A stretch of DNA of 64,000 bases, taken from NCBI RefSeq assembly GCF_000282035.1, contig NZ_AKKA01000079.1, positions 54,830-118,829 on the forward strand. The letters are read 5' to 3'. Numbering within the stretch: the first letter of the stretch is position 1; each line of letters starts with the position of its first letter. Under the pieces are notes generated by a model, which saw nothing but the letters and a program-made list of their open reading frames with translations, had not been told where the DNA came from and did not search any database. Made by a program: the position numbers and the translations under genes. This stretch comes from Rhizobium sp. CF122. GTDB taxonomy: Bacteria; Pseudomonadota; Alphaproteobacteria; Rhizobiales; Rhizobiaceae. Shown in pieces: positions 7,830-17,216 of this stretch.

Positions 7830-9704
7830 ATGGATACCTCACGGTTCGATGTCATCGTCATCGGCGGCGGGCACGCTGGATGCGAAGCGGCGGCCGCGGC
7901 CGCGCGTCTTGGCGCTAAGACTGCCTTGGTGACCCATCGACGCGACACCATTGGAGTTATGTCGTGCAATCCAGCAATCGGCGGGCTTGGAAAGGGTCAC
8001 CTCGTTCGAGAGATCGACGCTATGGATGGGCTCATGGGTCGTATGGCTGATGCGGCTGGTATTCAGTTTCGGATGCTAAACCGGAAGAAGGGTCCGGCCG
8101 TTCAAGGTCCTCGCACGCAAGCCGATCGTAAGCTTTATCGCCAGGCCATGCTCGCTGAGATTGAGAGCATTGAGAATCTGACCATCATCGAAGGCGATGC
8201 GTTCGATGTATCCATCAAGAATGGGCGGGTTGCGGCTGTTGTGATGAAAGATAGCCGGATTCTTTCATGCGGATCGGTTGTATTAACGACAGGTACGTTC
8301 TTGCGAGGCCTCATTCATATCGGTGATCAGAAGATTCCGGCCGGCCGCATCGGTGAGGAACCATCCATTGGGCTTTCCCAAACACTTTTGAGCCTTGGTC
8401 TTCGGTTGGGACGTCTAAAGACCGGCACGCCAGCGCGGCTCGATGGAGCTACCATCGATTGGCAGAATGTCGGCCGTCAGGGCGCTGACGAAGAGCCTGT
8501 CCCCTTCTCGTTCATCACTGACCGAATTGTGAATCCGCAAATCGAATGCGGCGTGACGCGGACGACCGAAGCGACTCACCGCATTATCATCGAGAATTTG
8601 CAGCGCTCCGCAATGTATTCCGGGCAGATTGAGGGTGTCGGCCCGCGCTATTGCCCATCCATCGAGGACAAGCTGGTCAAGTTCGGCGAGCGCGACGGGC
8701 ATCAGGTCTTTCTTGAACCTGAGGGGCTTGACGATAGCACCGTTTATCCTAACGGCATCTCGACGTCCCTGCCCGCCGAAATCCAGGACGTATTTATTCG
8801 CACGATTCCCGGGCTTGAGCGGGTGGTGATTCTGCAGCCTGGTTATGCGATTGAGTACGATCACGTCGATCCGCGGGAGCTGAAACCAACGCTCGAAGTT
8901 AAGAAGATGCCGGGACTCTTTCTTGCCGGACAGATCAATGGAACCACTGGCTACGAGGAAGCGGCGGCTCAGGGTCTTGTTGCTGGTATTAACGCGGCGC
9001 GGCTTGCAGGGGACCAGGACGAGGTTCGTTTCAGTAGGACGGATTCGTACATCGGCGTGATGATCGACGACTTGACCTCACGCGGTGTTGCCGAGCCCTA
9101 CCGGATGTTTACTTCTCGCGCCGAGTATCGCCTGTCGCTGAGAGCTGACAATGCCGATGTTCGCTTAACTCCTTTGGCGATACAAATTGGCGCCGCCTCC
9201 GCGGGGCGACGGAATCGTTTCCAGGCGTATCGCGATGCGTTGGACGCAGGGCGCGCCAGATTGAAAGCCCTCTCAGTGACGCCACGCGAAGCTGCGGACT
9301 TTGGTCTAAAACTCAACCAGGACGGTCAGCGACGATCGGCCTACGATCTTCTCTCCTATCCCGATTTTGGCCTTCAGGATCTCAAGCAGGTTTGGCCGGT
9401 GTTGGGCGAGATGGACGGTCGGGTGGCAGAAGCCCTGGAGATAGAAGCAAGCTACGCCGTTTACATGCAGCGACAATCAGCCGACATCGCGCAAGTGAAG
9501 CGAGATGAGGATCGGGTGATACCGGGTGACTTCGACTTCGGCGCGCTTTCTGGCCTATCCAACGAGCTCAAGCAGAAGCTCCGTATTGCTCGCCCTTATG
9601 ATGTAGCGCAGGCAGCGAAGATCGACGGGATGACGCCCGCTGCCATTTCGTTGTTGCTCGTCCACTTGCGGCGCGGCGCTATGGACGTTGCGGCTTCCGC
9701 CTGA
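7830..9704 (+). CDS. mnmG: tRNA uridine-5-carboxymethylaminomethyl modification enzyme MnmG (GidA)
   Basis: FAD- and NADH-binding partner of MnmE in wobble-uridine modification of tRNAs. The dinucleotide-binding loop GGGHAGCEA is at residues 12-20. The GidA signatures NPAIGGLGKGHL and GPAVQGPRTQADR follow, and the FAD-contacting ATGYEEAAAQG-type stretch is present as TTGYEEAAAQG. Length is 624 aa, standard. The parS pair lies in the 105-bp gap before it. rsmG follows after 34 bp, so mnmG, rsmG and probably parAB form one transcription unit. Confidence 0.97.
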   Translation: MDTSRFDVIVIGGGHAGCEAAAAAARLGAKTALVTHRRDTIGVMSCNPAIGGLGKGHLVREIDAMDGLMGRMADAAGIQFRMLNRKKGPAVQGPRTQADRKLYRQAMLAEIESIENLTIIEGDAFDVSIKNGRVAAVVMKDSRILSCGSVVLTTGTFLRGLIHIGDQKIPAGRIGEEPSIGLSQTLLSLGLRLGRLKTGTPARLDGATIDWQNVGRQGADEEPVPFSFITDRIVNPQIECGVTRTTEATHRIIIENLQRSAMYSGQIEGVGPRYCPSIEDKLVKFGERDGHQVFLEPEGLDDSTVYPNGISTSLPAEIQDVFIRTIPGLERVVILQPGYAIEYDHVDPRELKPTLEVKKMPGLFLAGQINGTTGYEEAAAQGLVAGINAARLAGDQDEVRFSRTDSYIGVMIDDLTSRGVAEPYRMFTSRAEYRLSLRADNADVRLTPLAIQIGAASAGRRNRFQAYRDALDAGRARLKALSVTPREAADFGLKLNQDGQRRSAYDLLSYPDFGLQDLKQVWPVLGEMDGRVAEALEIEASYAVYMQRQSADIAQVKRDEDRVIPGDFDFGALSGLSNELKQKLRIARPYDVAQAAKIDGMTPAAISLLLVHLRRGAMDVAASA

Positions 9705-9738
9705 AGATCGTCTTATTACAATCTACGAGAGTCCTACA

Positions 9739-10356
9739 ATGCAGCTGAACGGTCGACGTGTTTCACGTGAAACACAGGGGCGTCTCGAACACTTCGTGGC
9801 CCTCTTTCAAAAATGGGCGAGATCGATCAACTTGACAGCGCCGTCGACGCTAGATGATGCGTGGGGCCGGCACGTCGCCGACTCGGCTCAGATCTTCCAG
9901 ATCCAGTCGGCGCCTCTTACCTGGATTGACCTAGGCAGCGGGGGTGGCTTTCCGGGGATTGTCACAGCCATCATGCTGGCCGAGCTGGACGGAGGTTGGG
10001 TTCATCTTGTCGAGAGCAATCACAAGAAGGCAGCATTCTTGCGCACCGCACTCCGCGAAACCGGCGGCAGGGGCACCGTTCACGCGGTTCGGATCGAAGA
10101 TGCTCCGTCAATTGTCGGGGACTGTGATTTTGTTTCCGCACGTGCGCTCGCCGACCTTGGAAAGCTACTGGGCTATATTGAACCGTGGTCGAAACGGAAC
10201 ATAACTCTTCGAGCCTATCTTCATAAAGGCCGGGATTACCGACGCGAGTTGGATCAAGCGCATGGTAGCTGGAGATTCGATCTGCTAGAACATAAGAGCG
10301 CTGTCGAGCAGGATTCTGTCATTTTGGAGATCTTCAACCTCCAGCGCGTGGCTTAA
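9739..10356 (+). CDS. rsmG: 16S rRNA (guanine-527-N7)-methyltransferase
   Basis: Methylates G527 of 16S rRNA from S-adenosylmethionine; formerly GidB. The SAM-binding loop DLGSGGGFPG is at residues 64-73. Length is 205 aa. I choose the ATG at 9739, giving MQLNGRRVSRET, because the earlier in-frame start at 9688 overlaps mnmG. Codons 7-12 coincide with a perfect parS palindrome, which dictates the peptide VSRET. It lies 34 bp after mnmG and 17 bp before parA. Confidence 0.95.
   Translation: MQLNGRRVSRETQGRLEHFVALFQKWARSINLTAPSTLDDAWGRHVADSAQIFQIQSAPLTWIDLGSGGGFPGIVTAIMLAELDGGWVHLVESNHKKAAFLRTALRETGGRGTVHAVRIEDAPSIVGDCDFVSARALADLGKLLGYIEPWSKRNITLRAYLHKGRDYRRELDQAHGSWRFDLLEHKSAVEQDSVILEIFNLQRVA
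9759..9774. promoter_or_regulatory. Perfect parS site inside rsmG
   Basis: TGTTTCACGTGAAACA is a flawless 16-bp palindrome identical to the alphaproteobacterial parS consensus. It sits in the first 12 codons of rsmG, about 600 bp upstream of parA. It is the best match in the window. Confidence 0.93.
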
Positions 10357-10373
10357 CAGATCGGGCTTTGGCT

Positions 10374-11168
10374 ATGGCTGGCGAACGAAATCGGATAATC
10401 ACCATTGCAAATCAGAAGGGCGGCGTTGGCAAGACCACGACGGCGATCAATCTGGCGACGGCACTTGCTGCAATCGGTGAGCGGGTATTGATTGTAGACC
10501 TCGATCCTCAGGGCAACGCCAGCACCGGTTTGGGGATTGATCGCAAGCATCGCCGGCTATCTTCCTATGATTTGTTGCTGGGAGAATATGGAATAGAGGA
10601 GGTTTCGCAGGAAACTGCTGTTCCAAATCTCCACATCGTGCCATCGACGATGGACCTACTCGGGATCGAGATGGAGATCGCAAGCCAGAGCGACCGTGTT
10701 TTCAAGTTGAAGAAGGCACTAGCAAAAGAAGCAACTTTCCGCTTTTCCTATATTCTCGTGGATTGCCCGCCGTCTTTCAATCTGCTCACCATGAATGCCA
10801 TGGCAGCCGCGCATTCCGTGCTTGTGCCGTTGCAATGCGAGTTTTTTGCGTTAGAGGGTTTGAGTCAGCTACTCGAAACCGTCGAACAAGTTCGGCGCAC
10901 GGTCAACCCACAGCTTGATATCCAGGGAATTGTGCTGACGATGTTTGATTCTCGCAACAATCTGGCGCAACAAGTTGTTAACGATGTCCGCATGCATCTC
11001 GGTGAGAAAGTCTACCATACGTTGATTCCGCGGAACGTTCGCGTTTCAGAGGCGCCATCCTACGGCAAGCCGGCGATTCTGTACGATCTGAAGTGCGCGG
11101 GGAGTCAGGCATATCTCCAGTTGGCGTCAGAGGTTATTCAACGCGAACGCCAACGTCTCGCGGCGTGA
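10374..11168 (+). CDS. parA: Chromosome partitioning ATPase ParA
   Basis: Deviant Walker-type ATPase that forms the nucleoid-bound gradient moving ParB-parS complexes and thereby segregating origins. The deviant Walker A motif KGGVGKTTT is at residues 15-23 of the 264-aa product, followed by VDLDPQGNAS and the Walker B-like VDCPPSFNLL. An in-frame TTG at 10368 is another possible start; neither has a strong ribosome site. It is followed by parB after 27 bp and belongs to the chromosomal ParAB class rather than a plasmid RepA class. Confidence 0.95.
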   Translation: MAGERNRIITIANQKGGVGKTTTAINLATALAAIGERVLIVDLDPQGNASTGLGIDRKHRRLSSYDLLLGEYGIEEVSQETAVPNLHIVPSTMDLLGIEMEIASQSDRVFKLKKALAKEATFRFSYILVDCPPSFNLLTMNAMAAAHSVLVPLQCEFFALEGLSQLLETVEQVRRTVNPQLDIQGIVLTMFDSRNNLAQQVVNDVRMHLGEKVYHTLIPRNVRVSEAPSYGKPAILYDLKCAGSQAYLQLASEVIQRERQRLAA

Positions 11169-11195
11169 TTTAAGGAAACTATAGCGAGTTAAGAC

Positions 11196-12080
11196 ATGAA
11201 CGATGACGTCTCGAAGAGAAGACTTGGCCGTGGCCTAGCTGCATTAATCGGTGAGATGGATCAGCCGATGCCGGTTGATGCCCCAAATCGCGGAGTGAGT
11301 GCCGATCAAATGGTGCCCATCGAGTTCGTCGGTCGCAATCCGCGCAATCCTCGACGGTTCTTCGATGACGGCGAATTGCACGAGCTTGCGAGCTCGATCC
11401 GGCAGCATGGTATCGTTCAGCCCGTTGTAGTCCGCACGTTGGCGAGTAGCCAGTTCGAGATCATAGCCGGCGAAAGACGGTGGCGCGCGGCGCAGCTTGC
11501 TGGCTTGATCGAGATTCCTGTCATCGTGCGTGATGTCGATGACAAAACCGCTCTCGAGATCGCGATTGTCGAAAACGTTCAGCGCTCCGACCTCAATCCG
11601 TTGGAAGAGGCGCTCGGCTACGAGCAACTTATGGCGGAATATGGCTATACCCAGAACGACCTTGGCGAAATCATCGGCAAGAGCCGCAGCCATGTGGCGA
11701 ATTCACTGCGTCTTTTGAAGCTGCCAGAGCCTGTTCGAGACCTCCTGGCCGCCGGAACTCTCTCTGCTGGTCATGCCCGAGCGCTGGTGCCGACCTCTGA
11801 CCCGACCGCGCTCGCCCGCACGATAGTATCAAAAGGCATGTCGGTGCGCGACGCCGAGCGTTTGGCTCAAAACGATATCAAGGCGCAGTCCGAACCGAGA
11901 CCCCTGGCGCATCAAAAGGATCAGAAGGATTCAGACACGCTCGCCTTGGAACGGACCCTATCCGATGCACTCGGCCTTGATGTGACGATCAATCATAAAG
12001 CAAGCGGTGGTCAGATCAGGATATCCTATAAGTCCCTGGAACAGCTAGAAGAAATCTGCCGTCTTCTGGAGCGTCGCTGA
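11196..12080 (+). CDS. parB: Chromosome partitioning protein ParB (CTPase clamp)
   Basis: Binds parS, loads as a CTP-dependent sliding clamp and spreads to build the partition complex. The N-terminus RRLGRGLAALIG is the ParA-interacting stretch. The CTP-binding motif GERRWR is at residues 92-97, ENVQR at 126-130, and the parS-reading helix-turn-helix spans about 150-172 (QNDLGEIIGKSRSHVANS). Length is 294 aa. All five parS sites in the window lie within about 10 kb of it. It converges with holA, with only 6 bp between the stops. Confidence 0.96.
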   Translation: MNDDVSKRRLGRGLAALIGEMDQPMPVDAPNRGVSADQMVPIEFVGRNPRNPRRFFDDGELHELASSIRQHGIVQPVVVRTLASSQFEIIAGERRWRAAQLAGLIEIPVIVRDVDDKTALEIAIVENVQRSDLNPLEEALGYEQLMAEYGYTQNDLGEIIGKSRSHVANSLRLLKLPEPVRDLLAAGTLSAGHARALVPTSDPTALARTIVSKGMSVRDAERLAQNDIKAQSEPRPLAHQKDQKDSDTLALERTLSDALGLDVTINHKASGGQIRISYKSLEQLEEICRLLERR

Positions 12081-12086
12081 GAGTAA

Positions 12087-13121
12087 TTACCGGCGCGCCG
12101 ATTGGAGTGTGGTCGAAAGCAGCGTCTGGAGTGCGACGCTGTCTTCTAGGGACGCACGCTTGCGAGTCTGCAGGATAGTGGCCTGCAGACGATTGGCTTC
12201 TCGTGCTAGGGCGTCTGCGGACCAAGTTCGAAGTGCTTGCTCGATGATCGGTTTTCGTCGAAAATGCAGATGACGGCCCAGCGTCTGCATGACCTGCGCG
12301 GCCGGCAATCGCTTCTCTTCCATTTCCGTCTTCATGGCATCCAGCAACTGAAATTGCTTCAGGCAGGCCTGTATAACGAGAAACACCGCGGTCTTGGACG
12401 ATATGATCTTCTGCATCGCGTTCAGGAAGCTGGTCGGATTGCCGCTCAGCACCGCATCGACGGCATCGTCCACTGAGATTGCGCTGGCGTCGCCTATAAT
12501 TTCCGTAACGTGATGCTCTTCGATCGTCGATTTACCACGGCAATAGAGCGCAAGCTTTCGCAGTTCGTTGCGAGAGGCAATCCGATCCCCGCCAATAAGC
12601 ACCAGTAAGGCTTGTCGTGCAGCTGGCGTGATGGCGATGCCTGCGTTCGAAAGTTCGCTGTCTATCAAGCTGTTAAGCGCGCGAGCATCGTCGGAATAGC
12701 AGGGTACTGCCACGATATTGCGCGCTGTCTCGGCGCCTTTCCGCAGCAGCGAACCCTTCTTGAGGTCACCAGCTTCTATGATAACGAATGTGCCTTCCGG
12801 CATGCTCGCGGAAAGAGTCTGCAGGGAATCGACGAGATATTTTTCGTTGGCTGCTCCACGGATCCAGACTAGTTTGTCCCCTCCGAAAAGGCCGATCGCG
12901 CCAGTCTCGTCCAGGAGACGTCCCTGGTCCCGCTGCAAGTCGGCGATGTCGAGCTTGATCAGCGAAAAAGGATCCGTGAGCGAAACGCCTGTCTTGGCAG
13001 CAAGAAGGGTTGCGCGCTCCGAGACAAGGCCACGATCCGGCCCATAGATCACGAAGAGCCGGTAGTTGCGGGCGGATCGCTCAAGAAAGCTTTCAAACTC
13101 ATGCGATTTGATTTCCGCCAT
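12087..13121 (-). CDS. holA: DNA polymerase III subunit delta
   Basis: Clamp-loader subunit that opens the sliding clamp ring. Family-typical features are the N-terminal YGPDRGLVSERA stretch near residues 26-37, the absence of a working Walker A, and the downstream GLFGGDKLVWIR segment. Length is 344 aa. The ATG follows the ribosome site GAGGAG. It is the last gene of the leuS-lptE-holA operon, a common alphaproteobacterial order, and starts 11 bp after the lptE stop. Confidence 0.93.
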   Translation of the reverse strand: MAEIKSHEFESFLERSARNYRLFVIYGPDRGLVSERATLLAAKTGVSLTDPFSLIKLDIADLQRDQGRLLDETGAIGLFGGDKLVWIRGAANEKYLVDSLQTLSASMPEGTFVIIEAGDLKKGSLLRKGAETARNIVAVPCYSDDARALNSLIDSELSNAGIAITPAARQALLVLIGGDRIASRNELRKLALYCRGKSTIEEHHVTEIIGDASAISVDDAVDAVLSGNPTSFLNAMQKIISSKTAVFLVIQACLKQFQLLDAMKTEMEEKRLPAAQVMQTLGRHLHFRRKPIIEQALRTWSADALAREANRLQATILQTRKRASLEDSVALQTLLSTTLQSARR

Positions 13122-13132
13122 GCATCCGCTCC

Positions 13133-13654
13133 TCAGCGGCCAAGCGCAGCCGCAATATCGGCACCAACAAACTCGGCAGCCTGCCGCGCGGCGCGGTTCT
13201 CGGCGTCGCGAATAGCGCGCTGTTTAGCAAATTCCTGGCCGGGGAAGTCGAGCAGGGCGGTGGCATAGCGATTGCCGGCCTTGATGACATGACCATCTTT
13301 CGTCGACTTCAGGGTGTAGTCAACGCTGACAGTTGCACGTCCGGCTAGCGACTCATCTGACGACGCGACAAGCAGAGTGCTAATGACATTCGACCGAACG
13401 CTGAGCTCTACCTTGTAGTCCGGGTTCGCGGGCTCGCCGGCGCCGCGTGAAGCGATAAAGATCAGTCGATTGCGAACTTCCTGCCCGACACGGCTCGTTG
13501 CTTCCGAGAAGCCGACAGACGCGAGTTTACCCGCGACGCCGGAGCTTTCGGAATAGAGGGGGCGAACCTGGCAGGATGCAAGAAAGGCCGCGGATGCAAG
13601 GATTGCGGCAATGCCTGAGCCGCGCAGCAGCTTAAAAGCGATATCAAACGACAA
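13133..13654 (-). CDS. lptE: LPS-assembly lipoprotein LptE
   Basis: Outer-membrane lipoprotein that plugs LptD and helps insert lipopolysaccharide. A signal peptide ends in the lipobox LASC with Cys at residue 28, followed by QVRPLYS, typical of the alphaproteobacterial family. Length is 173 aa. The start is an unusual TTG that overlaps the end of leuS by 11 bp, so translation is probably coupled to leuS. The position between leuS and holA is the standard context that identifies lptE. Confidence 0.88.
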   Translation of the reverse strand: MSFDIAFKLLRGSGIAAILASAAFLASCQVRPLYSESSGVAGKLASVGFSEATSRVGQEVRNRLIFIASRGAGEPANPDYKVELSVRSNVISTLLVASSDESLAGRATVSVDYTLKSTKDGHVIKAGNRYATALLDFPGQEFAKQRAIRDAENRAARQAAEFVGADIAAALGR

Positions 13655-16274
13655 TGTTCACAATCCTTTGCGGAACCACGATGATCTTCTTAGGCGTCTG
13701 ACCGTTCAGAGCCTTCTTGATCTCATCCAATGCAAGCACACCCTCGGTGACGGCATTCTGATCTGCGTCGCGAGAAATTGTCAATTCGGCGCGCTTCTTG
13801 CCGTTGATCTGAACCGGCAAAATCAAATCGTTTTCAACGACAAGGGTCTCGTCATAACGTGGCCAATCCGTGTGTGCCAGCAATGCGCCGTTGCCCAGCG
13901 CTGCCCAGCACTCCTCCGCCAAATGCGGTGTCATCGGCGCTACTAACTGGATAAGTATCTCTGCAGCGTCGCGTACGGCGGCGCGATACGTCCGATCGCC
14001 CTCCCCCGCGCCTACACGGGTCAAAGGTGATGCCAGGGCATTGACGAGCTCGTAGATCCGCGCGACGGCCTTGTTGAACCAGAGACGATCGTAGTCATTC
14101 TGCACGGCCTTCAAGGTTTTGTGCGCGACCTGGGAGATAGCCTGAGCTTCCCCATCCTTAGCCGGAGTCGGAGCAACATTGCGAAGGTTGTCCGACGCCT
14201 CGGCAATTAGTCGCCACAGACGCTGCGTAAACCGGTGAGCGCCCTCGACCCCTGCTTCCGACCAGATAACGTCCCGCTCCGGTGGCGAATCCGAAAGCAC
14301 GAAGAAGCGCGCAGTGTCTGCGCCGTAAGAGGCGATGATATCGTCCGGATCGACGACATTCTTCTTCGACTTCGACATCTTCTCGATCGATCCGATAGCG
14401 ACTTCTTCGCCGTTGGAGAGGTGATAGGCGCGGCGTTTTCCGTCCAGTTCCTCGATGCGAATGTCTGCCGGTGCGACCCACTCGCGGCTCATACCGGTAC
14501 CGCGGCTGTATGTCTCGTGCACGACCATGCCCTGCGTGAAGAGGCCCTTAAAAGGTTCCTTCACATCGACATGGCCTGTCTCGCGCATTGCTCGGGTGAA
14601 GAAGCGCGAATAGAGCAGGTGCAAGATCGCGTGCTCGATACCACCGATGTACTGGTCGACCGGCAGCCACCGATTGGCAGCGCTCGGGTCAGTCGGCTTG
14701 CCTTCCCAAGGCGCAGTAAAGCGCGTGAAATACCAGCTGGAATCGACAAAAGTGTCCATTGTGTCGGTTTCCCGTCGTGCATCCTTGCCGCACTGCGGGC
14801 AGGCGACATGCCGCCATGTTGGATGACGATCAAGCGGATTGCCGGGCTGGTCGAAGGTTACGTCCTCCGGCAGCTTTACCGGCAGGTCCTTCTTCGGAAC
14901 GGGAACAACGCCGCAGTCATCGCAATGGATCACCGGGATCGGGCAGCCCCAGTAGCGCTGGCGCGAGATGCCCCAATCACGCAAGCGGAAGTTAACCTTG
15001 CGCTCGCCCTGGGGAGCGTTCCCAAGCGTCATCGATGACAAACGGTCAGCGACAAGATCAAATGCCTCGTTGGTGGTCTTGCCGTCGAGGAAGCGCGAGT
15101 TGATCATCACGCCGTCGCCGTCATAGGCAACATCACCAATGCTGAACGTCGCAGCATCTCCATCTGCCGGCATGACGACCGGAACGACGGGCAAATCGTA
15201 CTTGCGTGCGAAATCAAGGTCCCGCTGATCGCCTGACGGGCAGCCAAAAATGGCGCCAGTCCCGTAGTCCATGAGGACGAAGTTTGCGATGTAAACAGGC
15301 AGTTCCCACGAAGGATCAAGTGGATGCCTTACCCGTATGCCGGTGTCGATTCCCTTCTTCTCCGCAGTTTCCAGCGCGGCAAGCGAGGTGCCGGCGCGGC
15401 GGCATTCTTCGCAGAAGGCATCGATGGCCGGACTCTTCGCTGCGGCATCCTTTGCCAGTGGATGGTCAGCCGCGATCGCCAGGAACGAGGCGCCGAACAG
15501 CGTGTCCGGGCGCGTCGTATAGACCTCGATCTCGGTTTCTCCGGCCGGCGCGGTCTCCTGAACGATCTCCCAGCGGAGCATCATGCCTTCGGAGCGGCCG
15601 ATCCAGTTCTTCTGCATCAGCCGGACCTTTTCAGGCCATTGATCAAGCGTGTCCAACGCCTCGAGCAGGTCCTGGCTGAAGTCGGTGATCTTGAAGAACC
15701 ACTGCGTCAATTCGCGTTGTTCGACGAGTGCGCCCGAACGCCAGCCGCGTCCGTCGATAACCTGTTCGTTGGCCAGAACAGTGTTGTCGACCGGATCCCA
15801 ATTCACCTTTGACTGCTTGCGATAGACGAGCCCCTTCTCGAGGAAATCCAGGAAAAGATGCTGTTGATGCTGGTAGTAGGCAACATCGCAGGTTGCGAAC
15901 TCGCGCCTCCAATCCAGTGATAGGCCCATCGCCTTCAACTGAGACTTCATCGACGCGATATTCTGGTAGGTCCAGGAAGCCGGATGGACGCCGCGCTCCA
16001 TTGCTGCATTCTCGGCCGGCATGCCAAAGGCGTCCCACCCCATGGGATGCAGCACGTTATAGCCGCGAGCGCGCTTGTAGCGAGCTACGACGTCACCCAT
16101 CGCGTAGTTTCGCACATGGCCCATGTGGATGCGACCGGATGGATACGGAAACATTTCAAGGACGTAATACTTCTCGCGCGGATCGCTGTTGTCGGTCTCG
16201 AAGACCTTCGCTTCGTTCCATTTCTGCTGCCAGTGAGGTTCAGCATCGCGCGGGTTATAACGTTCGGTTGCCAT
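13644..16274 (-). CDS. leuS: Leucyl-tRNA synthetase
   Basis: Class I aminoacyl-tRNA synthetase charging tRNA-Leu. The HIGH-type motif appears as HMGH at residues 50-53, within PYPSGRIHMGHVRNYAMGD, and KMSKS lies near residue 631. An editing (CP1) domain lies between. The zinc-type cluster CDDCGVVPVP is also present. Length is 876 aa, normal. It is the first gene of the leuS-lptE-holA operon and diverges from yggS across a 200-bp gap in which I recognise nothing else. Confidence 0.97.
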   Translation of the reverse strand: MATERYNPRDAEPHWQQKWNEAKVFETDNSDPREKYYVLEMFPYPSGRIHMGHVRNYAMGDVVARYKRARGYNVLHPMGWDAFGMPAENAAMERGVHPASWTYQNIASMKSQLKAMGLSLDWRREFATCDVAYYQHQQHLFLDFLEKGLVYRKQSKVNWDPVDNTVLANEQVIDGRGWRSGALVEQRELTQWFFKITDFSQDLLEALDTLDQWPEKVRLMQKNWIGRSEGMMLRWEIVQETAPAGETEIEVYTTRPDTLFGASFLAIAADHPLAKDAAAKSPAIDAFCEECRRAGTSLAALETAEKKGIDTGIRVRHPLDPSWELPVYIANFVLMDYGTGAIFGCPSGDQRDLDFARKYDLPVVPVVMPADGDAATFSIGDVAYDGDGVMINSRFLDGKTTNEAFDLVADRLSSMTLGNAPQGERKVNFRLRDWGISRQRYWGCPIPVIHCDDCGVVPVPKKDLPVKLPEDVTFDQPGNPLDRHPTWRHVACPQCGKDARRETDTMDTFVDSSWYFTRFTAPWEGKPTDPSAANRWLPVDQYIGGIEHAILHLLYSRFFTRAMRETGHVDVKEPFKGLFTQGMVVHETYSRGTGMSREWVAPADIRIEELDGKRRAYHLSNGEEVAIGSIEKMSKSKKNVVDPDDIIASYGADTARFFVLSDSPPERDVIWSEAGVEGAHRFTQRLWRLIAEASDNLRNVAPTPAKDGEAQAISQVAHKTLKAVQNDYDRLWFNKAVARIYELVNALASPLTRVGAGEGDRTYRAAVRDAAEILIQLVAPMTPHLAEECWAALGNGALLAHTDWPRYDETLVVENDLILPVQINGKKRAELTISRDADQNAVTEGVLALDEIKKALNGQTPKKIIVVPQRIVNIVV

Positions 16275-16474
16275 GGTACTCGTATTTCCGAAAAATCAGG
16301 GGAAGTTGGTGGTGACCTTCACCATGAAACCACCGTAGCGTCAAGTTTTACGGGTGCGGCAAGCGTCCGATCTCGGTCTGCCGTCCACGATTTCGGGCGT
16401 GTGGGGCCTTGGCAAGCACAGCCCGGGCGTTTAGTGCATTGCGATCTTCTCATGCGGTCTTGTCGAGGCGAGTG

Positions 16475-17134
16475 ATGGAACTTGAAGAGCGATTGAACGA
16501 TGTGCGCTCGCATATCGCCGCAGCCGAACAGCAGGGCGGGCGATCCGCGGGTTCGGTTCAGCTTGTCGCCGTCTCAAAGACATTCGGCGCAGACGCCATC
16601 CGCCCGGCGCTACAGGCCGGGCAGCGGACTTTCGGGGAAAACAGGGTTCAGGAAAGCCAGGTAAAATGGCCGGAGCTGAAATTGGAGACGTCGGACATCG
16701 AACTTCATCTTATTGGACCTCTGCAGTCTAACAAGGCGGCAGAGGCGGTTGCGTTGTTCGACGTGATCGAGACAGTTGATCGCGAGAAGATTGCCCGTGT
16801 ACTCGCTGACGAAATGAAGCGTCAGGCGAAGACCCCTCGTCTCTATGTCCAGGTAAATACAGGGCTTGAGCCGCAGAAGGCTGGGATCGCACCGAATGAC
16901 GTCGCGGTGTTTGTCGCTTTTTGTCGTGATGAACTCGGCCTCGCCATCGAGGGACTGATGTGTATCCCGCCAGCGGATGAGAACCCCGGTCCGCATTTTT
17001 CATTGCTTGCCAAGCTTGCTAAGGCGTGCGGCGTCGAGAAGCTTTCGATGGGGATGTCCGGGGATTATGAAACGGCCATTGCCTTTGGCGCGACCAGCGT
17101 TCGTGTCGGCTCCGCGATCTTCGGCGCCCGCTGA
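16475..17134 (+). CDS. YggS-family pyridoxal 5'-phosphate homeostasis protein
   Basis: Fold-type III PLP-binding protein without known catalysis that keeps free PLP and amino/keto acid pools balanced. The PLP lysine is K35 in the sequence VAVSKTFG. GENRVQE and LHLIGPLQSNK are further family signatures, and MSGDYETAI near the C-terminus binds phosphate. Length is 219 aa. I start at 16475 (MELEERL) rather than 22 codons upstream because the extension is not family-like. A pyridoxal kinase gene also lies in this window, at 35200. Confidence 0.9.
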   Translation: MELEERLNDVRSHIAAAEQQGGRSAGSVQLVAVSKTFGADAIRPALQAGQRTFGENRVQESQVKWPELKLETSDIELHLIGPLQSNKAAEAVALFDVIETVDREKIARVLADEMKRQAKTPRLYVQVNTGLEPQKAGIAPNDVAVFVAFCRDELGLAIEGLMCIPPADENPGPHFSLLAKLAKACGVEKLSMGMSGDYETAIAFGATSVRVGSAIFGAR

Positions 17135-17216
17135 TACGCTGCTTTGGTCGGGCTTCCTCTCGTGCCCTGCCTCTCCTAGATTGCTAAGGTAACTTGCATA
17201 TCCTGGGGAGGAGCAG